The position numbers and the translations under genes were made by a program. Positions 51,769-61,011 of a DNA stretch of 64,000 nt are shown here, one piece after another. The notes beneath the pieces were generated by a model, which worked only from the letters and a program-made list of their open reading frames with translations, did no database searches and had not been told where the DNA came from. This stretch comes from JAEUJM01 sp964635055 (GTDB lineage Bacteria > Actinomycetota > Acidimicrobiia > Acidimicrobiales > DATDAH01): positions 196,602-260,601 of the forward strand of contig CAZWMT010000003.1 of NCBI GenBank assembly GCA_964635055.1, given 5' to 3'. Within the stretch, counting starts at the first letter, position 1. Every line of letters begins with the position of its first letter.

Positions 51769-53600
51769 GTCGTCCGCCCCTCTTCACCGACAGCCGTCGC
51801 GGCCCGCTTCGCCAGGTGGCGGTTGCGATAGAAGGGCCGCGTGCGGACGTGCGCCGGCGGCAGCGTGCCGTGCACCAACAGCGCGTCACCGGGTCGCATC
51901 TGCCGCAGCACGTGCGCGGGGGCGAGGGGCACGCGGGTGGTGGAGAACTGGTCCGAGCCGCCGCTGATCCGCTCAGCCGCCGAGTGGGAGCGGGTGTCGA
52001 CCTCGGCCTCGCCGAGCACCCGATCGACGTACTGGATCGACGCCGGGTCCGACAGGCCCGCGTAGAACACCTTCGTCAGGTGGTTGGTGAGGATCGTGTC
52101 CGACGCCTTGCCGTAGGCGACTTCGAGCTGCGCGAGCGACTGCCAGATCGTCACCAGTAACACGCCGAGCCCGGCGAGGGTCGAGGCGTACTCGGGCAGC
52201 GACCGCAACGGCGTGTTCCCGGCCTCGTCGATCACGACCAGCAGCGGCGGGTCGAGGGGCTTGCCGGTGGCGGCGACGTGCCGGTACGCCTGGTTGATCA
52301 GATCGTTCAGCAGCCCGCCGAACGCGGGGGCCAGGCGGCGTTGGTCCTCGATCGGCGAGCACAGGTACACCGTGTTGGACCCCGACAGCAGCCACGGCAG
52401 GTCGACACCGACGAATCCCCCTTTCGCGTTCTTGCCCTTCGGCGACCGCGCCGACGCGGCCACGCCGGGATCGGTCCAGGGCCAGATCACGGTCTGAGCT
52501 GTGGCGTAGATGGACGAGCGAGTGCGCTCCTCCATCTCCCACACCGACACCAGGCCTTTGGCGACCTCGACCGCGCCTCGGGAGACCGCTGCGTTGTTCG
52601 AGAGGTTCAACGAGTCGAGTGCGGCGCGGACCTCGCCGGGGCCGAGTTCGCCAGGCCGGTCCTGGGTGAGCACCCACTCGCAGACCGCGTCCATGTCCCG
52701 ATGTGCGTTGTGCGCGACGAACAGCAGGCCCGACAACAGGATCTCGGCCTGGGCCAACCAGAAGTCCATCCCGCCCTCGACGCCGCCCCGAGGCGCGGCA
52801 TCGCACAACGCCCTCGCTGCACGTTGCGCGCCCACGACCGTCCCGGCCTGTTGCAGGGGCGACCACAGGGCCGAGCTGCCTTTCGGTGTGGTCGATGACG
52901 TTGGGTCGTAGACGCGAACGTCGCCGAGGGTCGAGCGCCACCCCTGTGTTGTGGACAGCAGGTCGGCCTTCACCGACGAGAGCACGGCGGGACCGTCCCA
53001 CTCGAGGATGCCCGCGACGGCCGCAGTGGTCTTGCCCGACCTGGACGGTCCGACGAGCGCCACGGCACCGCGATCTCCCCGACGGGAGCGACGTGCCGAC
53101 CTGCCGACTCGGCCCTGAGTTCGAGGCGGGGGTGACTCGGTGGCGACCAGGCGTCGGCCGAAGCGGGCAAGGATCAGCCGACCTGGCGTCGGACCCGACA
53201 CCAGCAGCGGGTCGAGGTCTCGACGCTTCGCGAACCTCGTCCTGCCATCGACGCCGAGGGGGCGACGCTTGGCGGTCCCCACCTTGGAGCGGGTCAGCCA
53301 CCGGACGCCGAGGGCGACCGCGCCCCCGATGGCGATGGCCGCCCCGGCGGTGCAGAGCCAGTAGAGAGGCGCACCCGGTAGCGCCTCGGCGTAGGGCTCG
53401 GCCCAGGCTTCCGCAGGCGCGCTCATGTGTGCCGGAAGGCGCGGTGCAGCATCAACCGCGTCGGCGAACGGGAGGTGCCCGCCGCCCGACGCGGCGAGCG
53501 CCAGCCACGCCCCCACCCACACCGCACCGACCAGCGCCAGCGCGATGCCGGCGACGACGATCACGAGCAGCTCGAAGCCGCCTATACCTTCGCGTTCCAT
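51765..53600 (-). CDS. TraG/VirD4-family type IV coupling protein
   Basis: The 611-residue ATPase has two N-terminal membrane helices (LLVIVVAGIALALVGAVWVG; YWLCTAGAAIAIGGAVALGV), then Walker A VGPSRSGKTT (about 187) and Walker B LLVVIDEAGNTP (about 457). VLLVTIWQSLAQLEVAYG is typical of VirD4. It links the relaxed DNA strand to the secretion channel. ATG 53600 is preferred over GTG 53606. It is the first gene of a leftward operon. Confidence 0.88.
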   Translation of the reverse strand: MEREGIGGFELLVIVVAGIALALVGAVWVGAWLALAASGGGHLPFADAVDAAPRLPAHMSAPAEAWAEPYAEALPGAPLYWLCTAGAAIAIGGAVALGVRWLTRSKVGTAKRRPLGVDGRTRFAKRRDLDPLLVSGPTPGRLILARFGRRLVATESPPPRTQGRVGRSARRSRRGDRGAVALVGPSRSGKTTAAVAGILEWDGPAVLSSVKADLLSTTQGWRSTLGDVRVYDPTSSTTPKGSSALWSPLQQAGTVVGAQRAARALCDAAPRGGVEGGMDFWLAQAEILLSGLLFVAHNAHRDMDAVCEWVLTQDRPGELGPGEVRAALDSLNLSNNAAVSRGAVEVAKGLVSVWEMEERTRSSIYATAQTVIWPWTDPGVAASARSPKGKNAKGGFVGVDLPWLLSGSNTVYLCSPIEDQRRLAPAFGGLLNDLINQAYRHVAATGKPLDPPLLVVIDEAGNTPLRSLPEYASTLAGLGVLLVTIWQSLAQLEVAYGKASDTILTNHLTKVFYAGLSDPASIQYVDRVLGEAEVDTRSHSAAERISGGSDQFSTTRVPLAPAHVLRQMRPGDALLVHGTLPPAHVRTRPFYRNRHLAKRAATAVGEEGRTT

Positions 53601-53962
53601 ACCCACGTAGGCCCCTCGGGGAGGCGAAACTTCGCGGGCGAATCACAGGCGAAGAGGCTCCAGCCTCACCAGCGCACTCGGTCTCCTCCGAGCGCGCCAC
53701 CTCTACCAGGGGTGCTTCGGAGGGCTTCAGCGAGCGGTGCCGAACGATGACGTGTCAGAAGTCAGTGCGACCGTCGCCGCCCTCTGCGATTGGACGTCCG
53801 ATCTCACCGCCCGAGTAGCTCAGGTCAGCGGATGAGGCTCAATCCTCAAGCTCAATGGGCGTAGGCTCGGTGGTGCAGCGCCTGATCCCGTTGGACGTCC
53901 CGGGGTCGACGGCCCGGACTGCTGCAGACGTCTCCAATCGGACTGGACCGAAGGGGACTCTG
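53601..53962. other. Divergent intergenic region of the conjugative element
   Basis: No gene is supported in this 362-base stretch. It should hold the promoters of the coupling-protein operon (leftward) and of the 53963 gene (rightward). A GCCCGAGTAGCTCAG string at 53809-53823 looks like a tRNA 5' end but does not fold further. Confidence 0.5.
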
Positions 53963-54568
53963 ATGCGCGCAACGAACTCGAGCAGGACCGAGCCAGCAAC
54001 AGGCGGCACCGACCAGACCCAAGCATGGAATGCCGCAACCGAGTTGGCGGACTGGGTAGGCGGCGGCGGCCACCTACCGAAGATGCCGAGCCCGGTGCTG
54101 CTCGATGGCGGCGAGGTGCTGCATGCTGACCTTCCTGCTCAGGGTTGGCGGTTCCACGGCGCGGACGTCACGTATGTCGCACCTCACGTCGTCGCGATCG
54201 GCGGTCCGCTCATGTTCGGTCTCACCGCAGCGGGCAGCGCCGTCGCTCGTCGCCGGGCGCGCCACGAAGCCGAGGCGTTGGCCGCACCGCAGTGGCGACC
54301 GTTGGGTGCGTTGCGCATCCTCGTGACCGACCGACGTTTGCTCGTGTGGCACAAGGGCGCGTGGGCGTCGGTTTGGTTCAGCGTGATCCGTGAGATCCGA
54401 CCGGACCTAGCGGTGGGTCGTCTCGACATGACCTTCGAGGACGATCCGCCGTACTGCCTTGCTGGGCCGTGGGTGCCGTACTTGACGGTGATCGTGACCA
54501 CGCTGCTCGCTGGTGATCGAGGTGTCCGTGCGGTCGAGGATGCGCTCGCTGTCCCGCACGGCGTCTGA
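53963..54568 (+). CDS. Element protein with PH-like region, unknown function
   Basis: The 201-residue protein starts ATG 53963 behind AAGGGGA. A polar N-terminus is followed by PLMFGLTAAGSAVARRRARHEAEALAA and then LGALRILVTDRRLLVWHKGAWASVWFSVI, reminiscent of a bacterial PH-like beta barrel, and a hydrophobic VPYLTVIVTTLLAG. It ends tail-to-tail with the primase gene, with no base between stop codons. A frame from 53855 would start too far upstream. Confidence 0.6.
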   Translation: MRATNSSRTEPATGGTDQTQAWNAATELADWVGGGGHLPKMPSPVLLDGGEVLHADLPAQGWRFHGADVTYVAPHVVAIGGPLMFGLTAAGSAVARRRARHEAEALAAPQWRPLGALRILVTDRRLLVWHKGAWASVWFSVIREIRPDLAVGRLDMTFEDDPPYCLAGPWVPYLTVIVTTLLAGDRGVRAVEDALAVPHGV

Positions 54569-55633
54569 TCATCGGCTGACGCTGATCCCTGCTGCCGTGT
54601 GCCTGACGGCGAGGTCGACAGAGCGTCCCATGTCGTGGGTCCAGTTGTCGGAGCGGCGCATGGCGTCGTTGAGGTCGCCGGTGCCCAGATCGAGCACGAC
54701 CGGCGGATGGTGGCGAGCTTCGAGGAGCGATGCGAGTCGATAGGAGCCAGCGTGTCCGGCGTCGTCAGCGTCGAACGCGATGACCAAGGGGTGTGGGAGC
54801 TTGGCGAGGGCCGTGGCGACGGCTTCGTCGCCGTAGGTGGCGCTGAGTACGGCGACGGCTCGATAGCCCGCCGCGGCGGCTGAGAGCGCGTCGATGGCTC
54901 CTTCGGTGACGATGACTTCTGGGTGTCGCGTCTCGGCTGGTCGTGCTCGGGCGAGGCGTGGGTTCGTGGCGAGGTCCGCGGTGGGGTTGAGGTAGCGGGG
55001 CCGGTCGTCCTGGGGATGGGGCACCCGGAGTTGTGCGTAGACGGCGTGGCCGTTCTCGATGGCGGGGAGGACGATGCCTGCGGCGCGGGGCATGCCGTCG
55101 GGGCGGAGTTGTGCGCGTGGGCCGAGGTCGGCGCCGATGCGGTTCTCGACGAGGACGTCCTGTGGGAGTCCACGGCTGTTGGTGAGCCACCGTTGCATCG
55201 CTCGTCCACCTGGTGTCCAGAGTCGTGTCGCGCACTCGTCGACGTAGCGGGCGAGTCCTTCGGGGTCACGACAACCTGCCGGGGGCATCGTCCGAGGTGG
55301 CGCGGCTCGACGTGGGGGATGCCAGTCGTCTGGTTGCTCACGGTGGCCGGAACGATCGGCGAGGTAGGTCATGGCGTCGCGTGGTGTACCGCCCCGGACG
55401 GCAAGGACGAGGTCGATGGCCGTTCCGCCATCACCGCAACCGTGGCAGCGCCAGCGCTGCTCGCCGCGGCGGCTGGTGAAGATGCTGACGGGAGGGGTGC
55501 GGCCGGTCTGGGCGTGCTGTGCGCTGGGGCAGGGCCACATCGGGGACCTTCCGCCGCCAGACGGAGGACCAAGGAGGTCGTCGGCGAGGGCTCGAAGGTC
55601 GACGGCGGCCAGGAGTGCGTCGCGGTCGTACAT
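54569..55633 (-). CDS. CHC2 zinc-finger/TOPRIM DNA primase-like protein
   Basis: The 354-residue protein has a CHC2-type zinc finger (CPSAQH near 35, RCHGCGDGGTAIDLV near 63) and a TOPRIM domain with VTEGAIDALSAAAAG (about 239) and VIAFDADDAGHAG (about 285). These are the DNA-binding and catalytic parts of DnaG-type primases, but the chain is shorter and lacks a helicase-binding end. It probably primes the transferred strand. It starts three bases after the VirB4-like stop. Confidence 0.85.
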   Translation of the reverse strand: MYDRDALLAAVDLRALADDLLGPPSGGGRSPMWPCPSAQHAQTGRTPPVSIFTSRRGEQRWRCHGCGDGGTAIDLVLAVRGGTPRDAMTYLADRSGHREQPDDWHPPRRAAPPRTMPPAGCRDPEGLARYVDECATRLWTPGGRAMQRWLTNSRGLPQDVLVENRIGADLGPRAQLRPDGMPRAAGIVLPAIENGHAVYAQLRVPHPQDDRPRYLNPTADLATNPRLARARPAETRHPEVIVTEGAIDALSAAAAGYRAVAVLSATYGDEAVATALAKLPHPLVIAFDADDAGHAGSYRLASLLEARHHPPVVLDLGTGDLNDAMRRSDNWTHDMGRSVDLAVRHTAAGISVSR

Positions 55634-55636
55634 CGC

Positions 55637-56941
55637 TCACGCCGCCTCGGTCCGATCGGTCGGGCCGTTCATGCGGGCGTCGGTGTCGACGATGGGCTGC
55701 TCGCCAGGGCCGAGGACGTGGTGGACGACGGCGGTTCGGCCACCGAGCTTCCACAGCGCGCGACCGCGGGTGAGCTGGCCGACGATGGACGCTTCGGGCC
55801 CGGTGAGCCCGAAGTGGGCGACGGCGGCGTCGAGCTGGTCGGGGGCTTGGCGAAGGATGATCTTCGTTGCCGAGTCGGCGAGGAGTCCGGCGGCGATCTT
55901 GCTGGTGGCGGTGCCGTCGTCGGCCTGGGCCACGAGGTCCGAGGCGCGGTGGGTGATGCAGAGGTTCGCAACGCCGTAGGTGCGGCCGAGCTTGAAGCAG
56001 CTCTGGAGGTAGGCGGCGGTGTGGCGGTTCGCGAGGAGCGCCCAGGCTTCGTCGAGGACCTGCACGCGCTGTGGGCCGGGGCAGGCCATGAGCTGTTGGA
56101 ACCAGCCTGCGGTGGCGACCATGACCAACGGGAGCGCGTCGGAGTCGGTCGGCACTGCGGAGAGGTCCATCACGACACCTGGGCCGTCCCAGCGCAGCGG
56201 GACGGTGGACCGTCCGTCGAACATGCCGCGCAGCGATCGGGAGAGCAGCTTGTCGAGGGCGTACGCGATCGTGCTCATCTCAGCGGCGAGATCACGATCG
56301 GTGCCGCGAAGCCGCTCGGTCATCGCTTCGGTGGGGTTGGCGACGAGACGGGCGACATCGGCGAGCGTGGGTTCGTCGAGCGGAGCGGCGGTGACCTGTT
56401 CGATCGCCGCGAACACCGCTGCGTCCTCGAGTTGGGTGAGGGGCCGCTCGAGCACCGTGCCGACGAGCGCTGTGCACATTTCGGCTCGGCGGAGGATCTG
56501 GCGGTCCTCGGGCTCGTGTTCCGCCGCGGGGCCTGGAGCAAGGGGGTTGATGGTGGCAGTGCCGCCGGGGCTGAGCTTCACCGTGGTGAAGCCGAGGTGC
56601 TCGGCGAGGGTCGCGTACTCCCCCTTGGGATCCGCGATGCCGATCCATCTCCCGCTCGGGCCGGTGCCGTAGATCGCGGCTTGTCGCCACAGGAGGCACT
56701 TGACGAGCGCGGACTTGCCGTTGCCGGGCTCGCCGAGCACCCAGCCGTTCGGGTTCGTGACGAGCCCGGCGGCGTAGGCCTCGAAGGGGTCCCAGCAGAA
56801 CTCGCCGCCTCCGGCGAGGAGGTCGAGACCGACGTAGGTGCCCCGGTGACCGAAGGAACCCTGCACGCTGAAGGGGTAGATGCTGGAGACGTGTGCGGTG
56901 GTGCCCTGGTGGTAGCGGAGCCGCAGCGATGGCCGGGTCAT
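55637..56941 (-). CDS. VirB4/TraC-family secretion ATPase
   Basis: The 434-residue protein is the ATPase half of VirB4: a short N-terminal lead (SSIYPFSVQGSFGHRGTYVG), Walker A VLGEPGNGKSALVK (about 70), GIADPKGEYATLA, Walker B VQVLDEAWALL (about 297) and the ITHRASDL switch. It powers the type IV channel. Its ATG overlaps the SCO6880-like gene by four bases, so VirB4 is split here into an N-terminal partner and an ATPase. Confidence 0.87.
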   Translation of the reverse strand: MTRPSLRLRYHQGTTAHVSSIYPFSVQGSFGHRGTYVGLDLLAGGGEFCWDPFEAYAAGLVTNPNGWVLGEPGNGKSALVKCLLWRQAAIYGTGPSGRWIGIADPKGEYATLAEHLGFTTVKLSPGGTATINPLAPGPAAEHEPEDRQILRRAEMCTALVGTVLERPLTQLEDAAVFAAIEQVTAAPLDEPTLADVARLVANPTEAMTERLRGTDRDLAAEMSTIAYALDKLLSRSLRGMFDGRSTVPLRWDGPGVVMDLSAVPTDSDALPLVMVATAGWFQQLMACPGPQRVQVLDEAWALLANRHTAAYLQSCFKLGRTYGVANLCITHRASDLVAQADDGTATSKIAAGLLADSATKIILRQAPDQLDAAVAHFGLTGPEASIVGQLTRGRALWKLGGRTAVVHHVLGPGEQPIVDTDARMNGPTDRTEAA

Positions 56942-58428
56942 GACGCCAGGAGGGTCGAGGGGGCGAGACCGAGCGGGAGCGCGGCGGCCCAGCCGAGGTC
57001 TTGGCGGGCGTCGAGGACGCGCAGGTCCATGCCGCTCTCGCGGGCAAGCTGCTCGATGATCTCGGAGTGCTCATCGAGGTCGTCGAGGCTGCGGGCCGAG
57101 ACGGTGACGAGCCCGGCGTAGCCCATCTCGGGGTAGCCGGCGACGAGCTCCTCCTCCCGGTCAAGCAGCGCTTGGGTGGCGCGGCGGTGACGGGCGTCGA
57201 TGCGCCGTCCCTTCTCCTCCTTCGTGACGGCGTCGGATTCGAGCTTCACGAGGTCCCGTTCGATTCGTCGCCGGGACTGGTGGGTGGAGACCGGTTGGAA
57301 GTAGACGGTCATCGACCGGGTGACGCCGCCGCCGGAGAGGAACGGTTCCAGCCATGCCGGTGGCACGGCGAGGCGGGGCCAAGTGCCGACCCACCAGGTG
57401 CGGTGAAACGCTCCGTCGACGCGGAGGTGCCGCCAGTCGGTCTCCAACGCGAGCGGCCCGGCGGTTCCGGCTCGGACCAGGGCGAGGCGTTCGACCAGGC
57501 GGCCTCGGCGGGGACGCGGCTTCTCGCCGACAGGGTCGATGCGGGAGCGGACGAGGCGTTGCAGCCCGGTGGGGTCGAGCGGGTTGGATGCGGCGAGGTC
57601 TGCTGAGCGCAGGCCGCGAAGGAGCGCCTCGACCGAGGTGACGAGCGCTCGGCGGAGTTGCTCGTCGACGCCTCCCATTCCGGTCCGGCGCCGTGAAAGG
57701 CGTTCGCGGGCGACGGTGATCGTGACGACCGCTTCGTGGTTGATGGCGGATGCGGTGCCGACTTCGAGGAGGTCCCGGTAGGACGTCGCGGCCGGTTCGT
57801 TGGGCACGCCCCTCGACTCGGAGTTCAGCCAGGCGATGTGGTCGGCCATCCCGGACGGTTGGGCGAGGTCTGACCACGACAGGTGGGAGACGACGCCACG
57901 TTCGACCGCGTACTGGCCGAGCAGGTCGCCCCATCCAGCGAGGAGGCGCTCTTGTTCGCCCCGGGGTTCGACCACGAACTGCGGCCCCGACGCGGGAACG
58001 ACCGCGGTGAGGGTGTGGCGGTGCCGGTCTCGGATCGCTCCGAGGGCGACACCGCCGCGCCAGTCGAGGCTGACAATGTCGAGCCCGTCGAGGCACGGCG
58101 GCATCGGCGCCGGGCCCTGGGCGGTGGACCACAGCGGGAGCGGGGCGTTCCACCGTCGACCGCGCCGCAGGCGCGTCCAGCACCAGCCCGCCAGCAGGGG
58201 TACCCACTCCCAGGTTGCGTGGCCGCCGATCCGGGTGAAGCTCACCGCGGCGCCGACGAACACGGGGACCGCGGCGACCGGAAGCGGGGCTCCTGCGCTG
58301 AGGGTGACGACCGCCAGGCCGATGCCACCACCGAGGAGGATGCACTGGACCAACCCGAGACCGAGGAAGATCCCCGAGCTGTCGAGAGGTTCGAGCCGGT
58401 AGGACCGGTCGACGCGCTCAGGAGACAT
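56938..58428 (-). CDS. SCO6880-like/VirB4 N-terminal-type conjugation protein
   Basis: The 496-residue protein has two N-terminal membrane helices (FLGLGLVQCILLGGGIGLAV; PVAAVPVFVGAAVSF), as in PrgI/SCO6880 proteins of actinobacterial conjugation systems, then a soluble part with SWSDLAQPSGMADHIAWL, HRTWWVGTWPRLAVPPAWLE and TRSMTVYFQPVSTHQSRRRI, typical of the family. It docks the VirB4 ATPase to the membrane. It overlaps both neighbours. Confidence 0.85.
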   Translation of the reverse strand: MSPERVDRSYRLEPLDSSGIFLGLGLVQCILLGGGIGLAVVTLSAGAPLPVAAVPVFVGAAVSFTRIGGHATWEWVPLLAGWCWTRLRRGRRWNAPLPLWSTAQGPAPMPPCLDGLDIVSLDWRGGVALGAIRDRHRHTLTAVVPASGPQFVVEPRGEQERLLAGWGDLLGQYAVERGVVSHLSWSDLAQPSGMADHIAWLNSESRGVPNEPAATSYRDLLEVGTASAINHEAVVTITVARERLSRRRTGMGGVDEQLRRALVTSVEALLRGLRSADLAASNPLDPTGLQRLVRSRIDPVGEKPRPRRGRLVERLALVRAGTAGPLALETDWRHLRVDGAFHRTWWVGTWPRLAVPPAWLEPFLSGGGVTRSMTVYFQPVSTHQSRRRIERDLVKLESDAVTKEEKGRRIDARHRRATQALLDREEELVAGYPEMGYAGLVTVSARSLDDLDEHSEIIEQLARESGMDLRVLDARQDLGWAAALPLGLAPSTLLAS

Positions 58429-59887
58429 TGCCAGGCCCCTTTGGTGGTACCGAGTCGGAGCCGCCAGATGGACGCGAGGAACCAGACGGCCGTTCCGGCG
58501 GCGGAGATGGCTCCGGCGTCGGCCGACTACCCGCGGGGTGGTCCGAGCCAGGTGTGCTTCTGGCCGGTGGTGTCGCGCCCCGAGTGGATTCGGCGGTGTC
58601 GGTCGCTTCGCTGGCGGTCTCCGCCGCGACGCGCGCTCCGGTGTCGATGCCCTTCTTGGTCGTCTCGACGACCTTGGCGGCGGCTACCACAGCGGCCCCC
58701 ACCCCTGTTGCCGCCGCGCCCGCACCTGCTGCCCCGGCTCCAGCGCTGCCAGACCCACCAGCTGCGGGCGCGCCCGTGCCGGGTGGTGGAGCCCCTCCTG
58801 ATGGTCCGGCAGCCGCGCCTCCTGCTTCGCCGCCACCGGCGCGTCCGTTGGCGAGCTGGCTGTAGCGGCGGCCGGTGACCATCTGCAGGGTGTTGGCCAT
58901 CATCAGGCCCTGGTGCCCGGCACGGACCGGGGAGCCGGCGACGCCCTGTGCAACCAGCGCTGCTTCGGTGAGGGGCAGCAGGCGGGCGACGAGCAGCGGT
59001 GAGAACGCGGCGACGCCGAAGGCCGCCGCGGCGGTCAGCAGGATGCCGACGGCTTGGGTGACCGACCCGCCGGGGTCTTCGGCGAACACCTCCGGCTCGG
59101 GCAGCGAGGTCACCTCGCCGCCCGACCCGGTGCCGACTGCGGCTGCGGCGGCGACCGAGAGCGCGACGGCGATGACGAGCTTGGAGACGATGAGGGCGAC
59201 GAGCAGGTCGAGCAGCTTGCGGCTGGCTCCCTTGGTGGCTGGCCACAGACGGGTGGCGAAGACGATCGGGGCGAGTGCGACGACGATGTAGATCAGCGCA
59301 GACCGCACGACGAGCACGGCGACGAGTACGAGCCCAGCGAGCACGGCGACGAGTCCGAGAACGAACACGACGAACGCCGTCGACGTGCCACCAGAGAGGT
59401 GGCTGAGCGTGAGGATCACCGCGGTGAAGTCCGAGATGTCGTCTTGGAAGTTGCCGATGATCTCGCCGGACAGCGCGTCGGTGAGCCGGATCAGTACCTG
59501 GATGATGGTCACGAGCCCGACCATCCCGAGCACCGACACCGGCAGCTCGAGGGCCATCCGGCGGAGCATCCCGCCGACGTCGCCGCTCAAGGTTCCTTGG
59601 ACGATCCCGGCGAGGACGAACAGCAGTAGGAGGGTGGCACCGATGCTGACGGTGGTGGCGTAGGGGCCGGTGCCGGTGATGAACCAGTCGGCTTGGACGT
59701 TCGGGTCGGTCGAGTCGATGAAGAAGTTGAAGACGCCACCGACGACCCAGATCACAGCGTCGACGACCCAGGCCACGAGTCCGCCGATGATCACTTCGAA
59801 GCCTGCGGTGGCGACGTCGCCGACGAAGCCGGTGACCTTGTCGATCACCCAGCCAACGGGGTTGGGGAAGCTGATGCCGAGGATCAC
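58418..59887 (-). CDS. VirB6/TrbL-like polytopic channel protein
   Basis: The 489-residue protein has about six to seven membrane helices (VIIGGLVAWVVDAVIWVVGG; VSIGATLLLLFVLAGIV; LGLVAVLAGLVLVAVLVV; LLVALIVSKLVIAVALSV) and a conserved IVVALAPIVFATRLWPATKG loop, as in TrbL/VirB6-like proteins. The last about 140 residues are Gly/Ala/Pro-rich and disordered. It forms the inner-membrane channel. GTG 59887 overlaps the upstream TGA by four bases. Confidence 0.83.
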   Translation of the reverse strand: MILGISFPNPVGWVIDKVTGFVGDVATAGFEVIIGGLVAWVVDAVIWVVGGVFNFFIDSTDPNVQADWFITGTGPYATTVSIGATLLLLFVLAGIVQGTLSGDVGGMLRRMALELPVSVLGMVGLVTIIQVLIRLTDALSGEIIGNFQDDISDFTAVILTLSHLSGGTSTAFVVFVLGLVAVLAGLVLVAVLVVRSALIYIVVALAPIVFATRLWPATKGASRKLLDLLVALIVSKLVIAVALSVAAAAAVGTGSGGEVTSLPEPEVFAEDPGGSVTQAVGILLTAAAAFGVAAFSPLLVARLLPLTEAALVAQGVAGSPVRAGHQGLMMANTLQMVTGRRYSQLANGRAGGGEAGGAAAGPSGGAPPPGTGAPAAGGSGSAGAGAAGAGAAATGVGAAVVAAAKVVETTKKGIDTGARVAAETASEATDTAESTRGATPPARSTPGSDHPAGSRPTPEPSPPPERPSGSSRPSGGSDSVPPKGPGNVS

Positions 59888-60606
59888 GAGACCGGCTCCC
59901 CGTCCATGCGGGTGAACCCGTCGAGAGCGCTGTCGAACGGCTCGGCGTCCCACGGCTGGTCCTTGGGACCGGTGATCGGCGTCGGCCCCGGTGTGTCGCG
60001 CACGCCGTCGACTCGCCAGTCACCGTCGACCCACGAGAGGTCCAAGGTGACCGTGAGGAACTCCGACTGCGGTGCCGCGACACTCGCGGCGGACAGGATC
60101 GTGACGGTCCACACCGACACACGTGCCTCGGTGTCGCGGAAGTCGTCGACGCGCCAGGCGAGTGGACGGACGAGCCACCAGATGCGCCCCGAGGATTGGG
60201 CGAGCTGCTCGCGGGCCATCGACACATCGGCGACGACGTCCTCGGCGAGTCGGGGCGCGGCGACTGGGGTGGCGATCTCAGCGATGGCCGCTTCGATCTC
60301 CTCGTCGGTGAAGTAGAGCCACCGCTGCGCGGCCGTCGCGTAGGCGACCGCAGCTGCGACCGCGCCGGGTTCGTCGGCCGAGAAGCCGACCGGAACACCA
60401 GCGGCGTCGCCAGCCGGTCCGGCCACACCAGCCGCGACCGTCGGCCTGGGTGCCTCCGCGGCCGACGGGGTGTCGGTGCCGTCATCGCTTGGTCCGCCTC
60501 CTTGGCCGAGGCGGATGAGGAGCACACCCGCGACGAGGGCGACGACGATGACCGTCGCGATGATCGCGGTGCGCCGGGATGGAGGAGTGCTGTCGTGGCG
60601 GCTCAT
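59884..60606 (-). CDS. VirB8/TcpC-like conjugation protein
   Basis: The 240-residue protein has one N-terminal helix (TAIIATVIVVALVAGVLLIR), a P/A-rich linker and a soluble NTF2-like domain (AAVAYATAAQRWLYFTDEEI; WWLVRPLAWRVDDFRDTEAR; LTVTLDLSWVDGDWRVDGV), as in VirB8/TcpC. It assembles the channel in the periplasm-like space. ATG 60606 touches the previous gene stop. Confidence 0.8.
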   Translation of the reverse strand: MSRHDSTPPSRRTAIIATVIVVALVAGVLLIRLGQGGGPSDDGTDTPSAAEAPRPTVAAGVAGPAGDAAGVPVGFSADEPGAVAAAVAYATAAQRWLYFTDEEIEAAIAEIATPVAAPRLAEDVVADVSMAREQLAQSSGRIWWLVRPLAWRVDDFRDTEARVSVWTVTILSAASVAAPQSEFLTVTLDLSWVDGDWRVDGVRDTPGPTPITGPKDQPWDAEPFDSALDGFTRMDGEPVS

Positions 60607-60896
60607 CAGCTCGCCGCCTCGAACAACATGTTGACCGCCGTCGGCGCGACACCGGCGAGGATCGCGCCAACGACACCGCCGAGGGCGAGGGTCTTGCCGC
60701 GGCTGGCGCCGCCGTAGCTGCCACCTTCACGGGCCAGGCCGTACATCGCGGCGCCGATCAACAGCGCGGCGAGGCTGCCCCACAGGGCGAGCATCTGGGC
60801 CCAGTTCAGCAACTGCTGAATCAGGTCGGCGCCGGGCATGCCGTCGGTGCTCGGGTCGACGGAGACCTGGCCGAGGACACCGGGGATGCGGATCAT
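60606..60896 (-). CDS. Small pilin-like (VirB2/TrbC-like) membrane protein
   Basis: The 96-residue protein has two hydrophobic helices (QMLALWGSLAALLIGAAMYG; LGGVVGAILAGVAPTAVNML) separated by a Gly/Ser/Lys loop, as in VirB2-type proteins. ATG 60896 follows AGGAGGTCC, so the longer frame to 60935 is rejected. It is first in the transfer-channel operon, as expected for a pilin-like subunit. Confidence 0.75.
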   Translation of the reverse strand: MIRIPGVLGQVSVDPSTDGMPGADLIQQLLNWAQMLALWGSLAALLIGAAMYGLAREGGSYGGASRGKTLALGGVVGAILAGVAPTAVNMLFEAAS

Positions 60897-61011
60897 GAGG
60901 GGACCTCCTCGGAAGCGGTGAGACGTTGTCGTCACCCCCGTAGGCCCCTCGGCGACCGAAAACTCTCCACGCGTCCGCGAAGAATCCGCGCGTCACGGGG
61001 CCTACCTGGGC

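Noticed and set aside
53809..53880. tRNA-like start (GCCCGAGTAGCTCAG) in the coupling-protein promoter region
   Set aside because: No matching acceptor 3' strand or T arm follows, and the anticodon region has a four-base stem only.
54923..57121. Long plus-strand frame of 732 codons opposite primase and VirB4 genes
   Set aside because: It is an antisense shadow; the minus-strand frames show clear CHC2, TOPRIM and Walker motifs.
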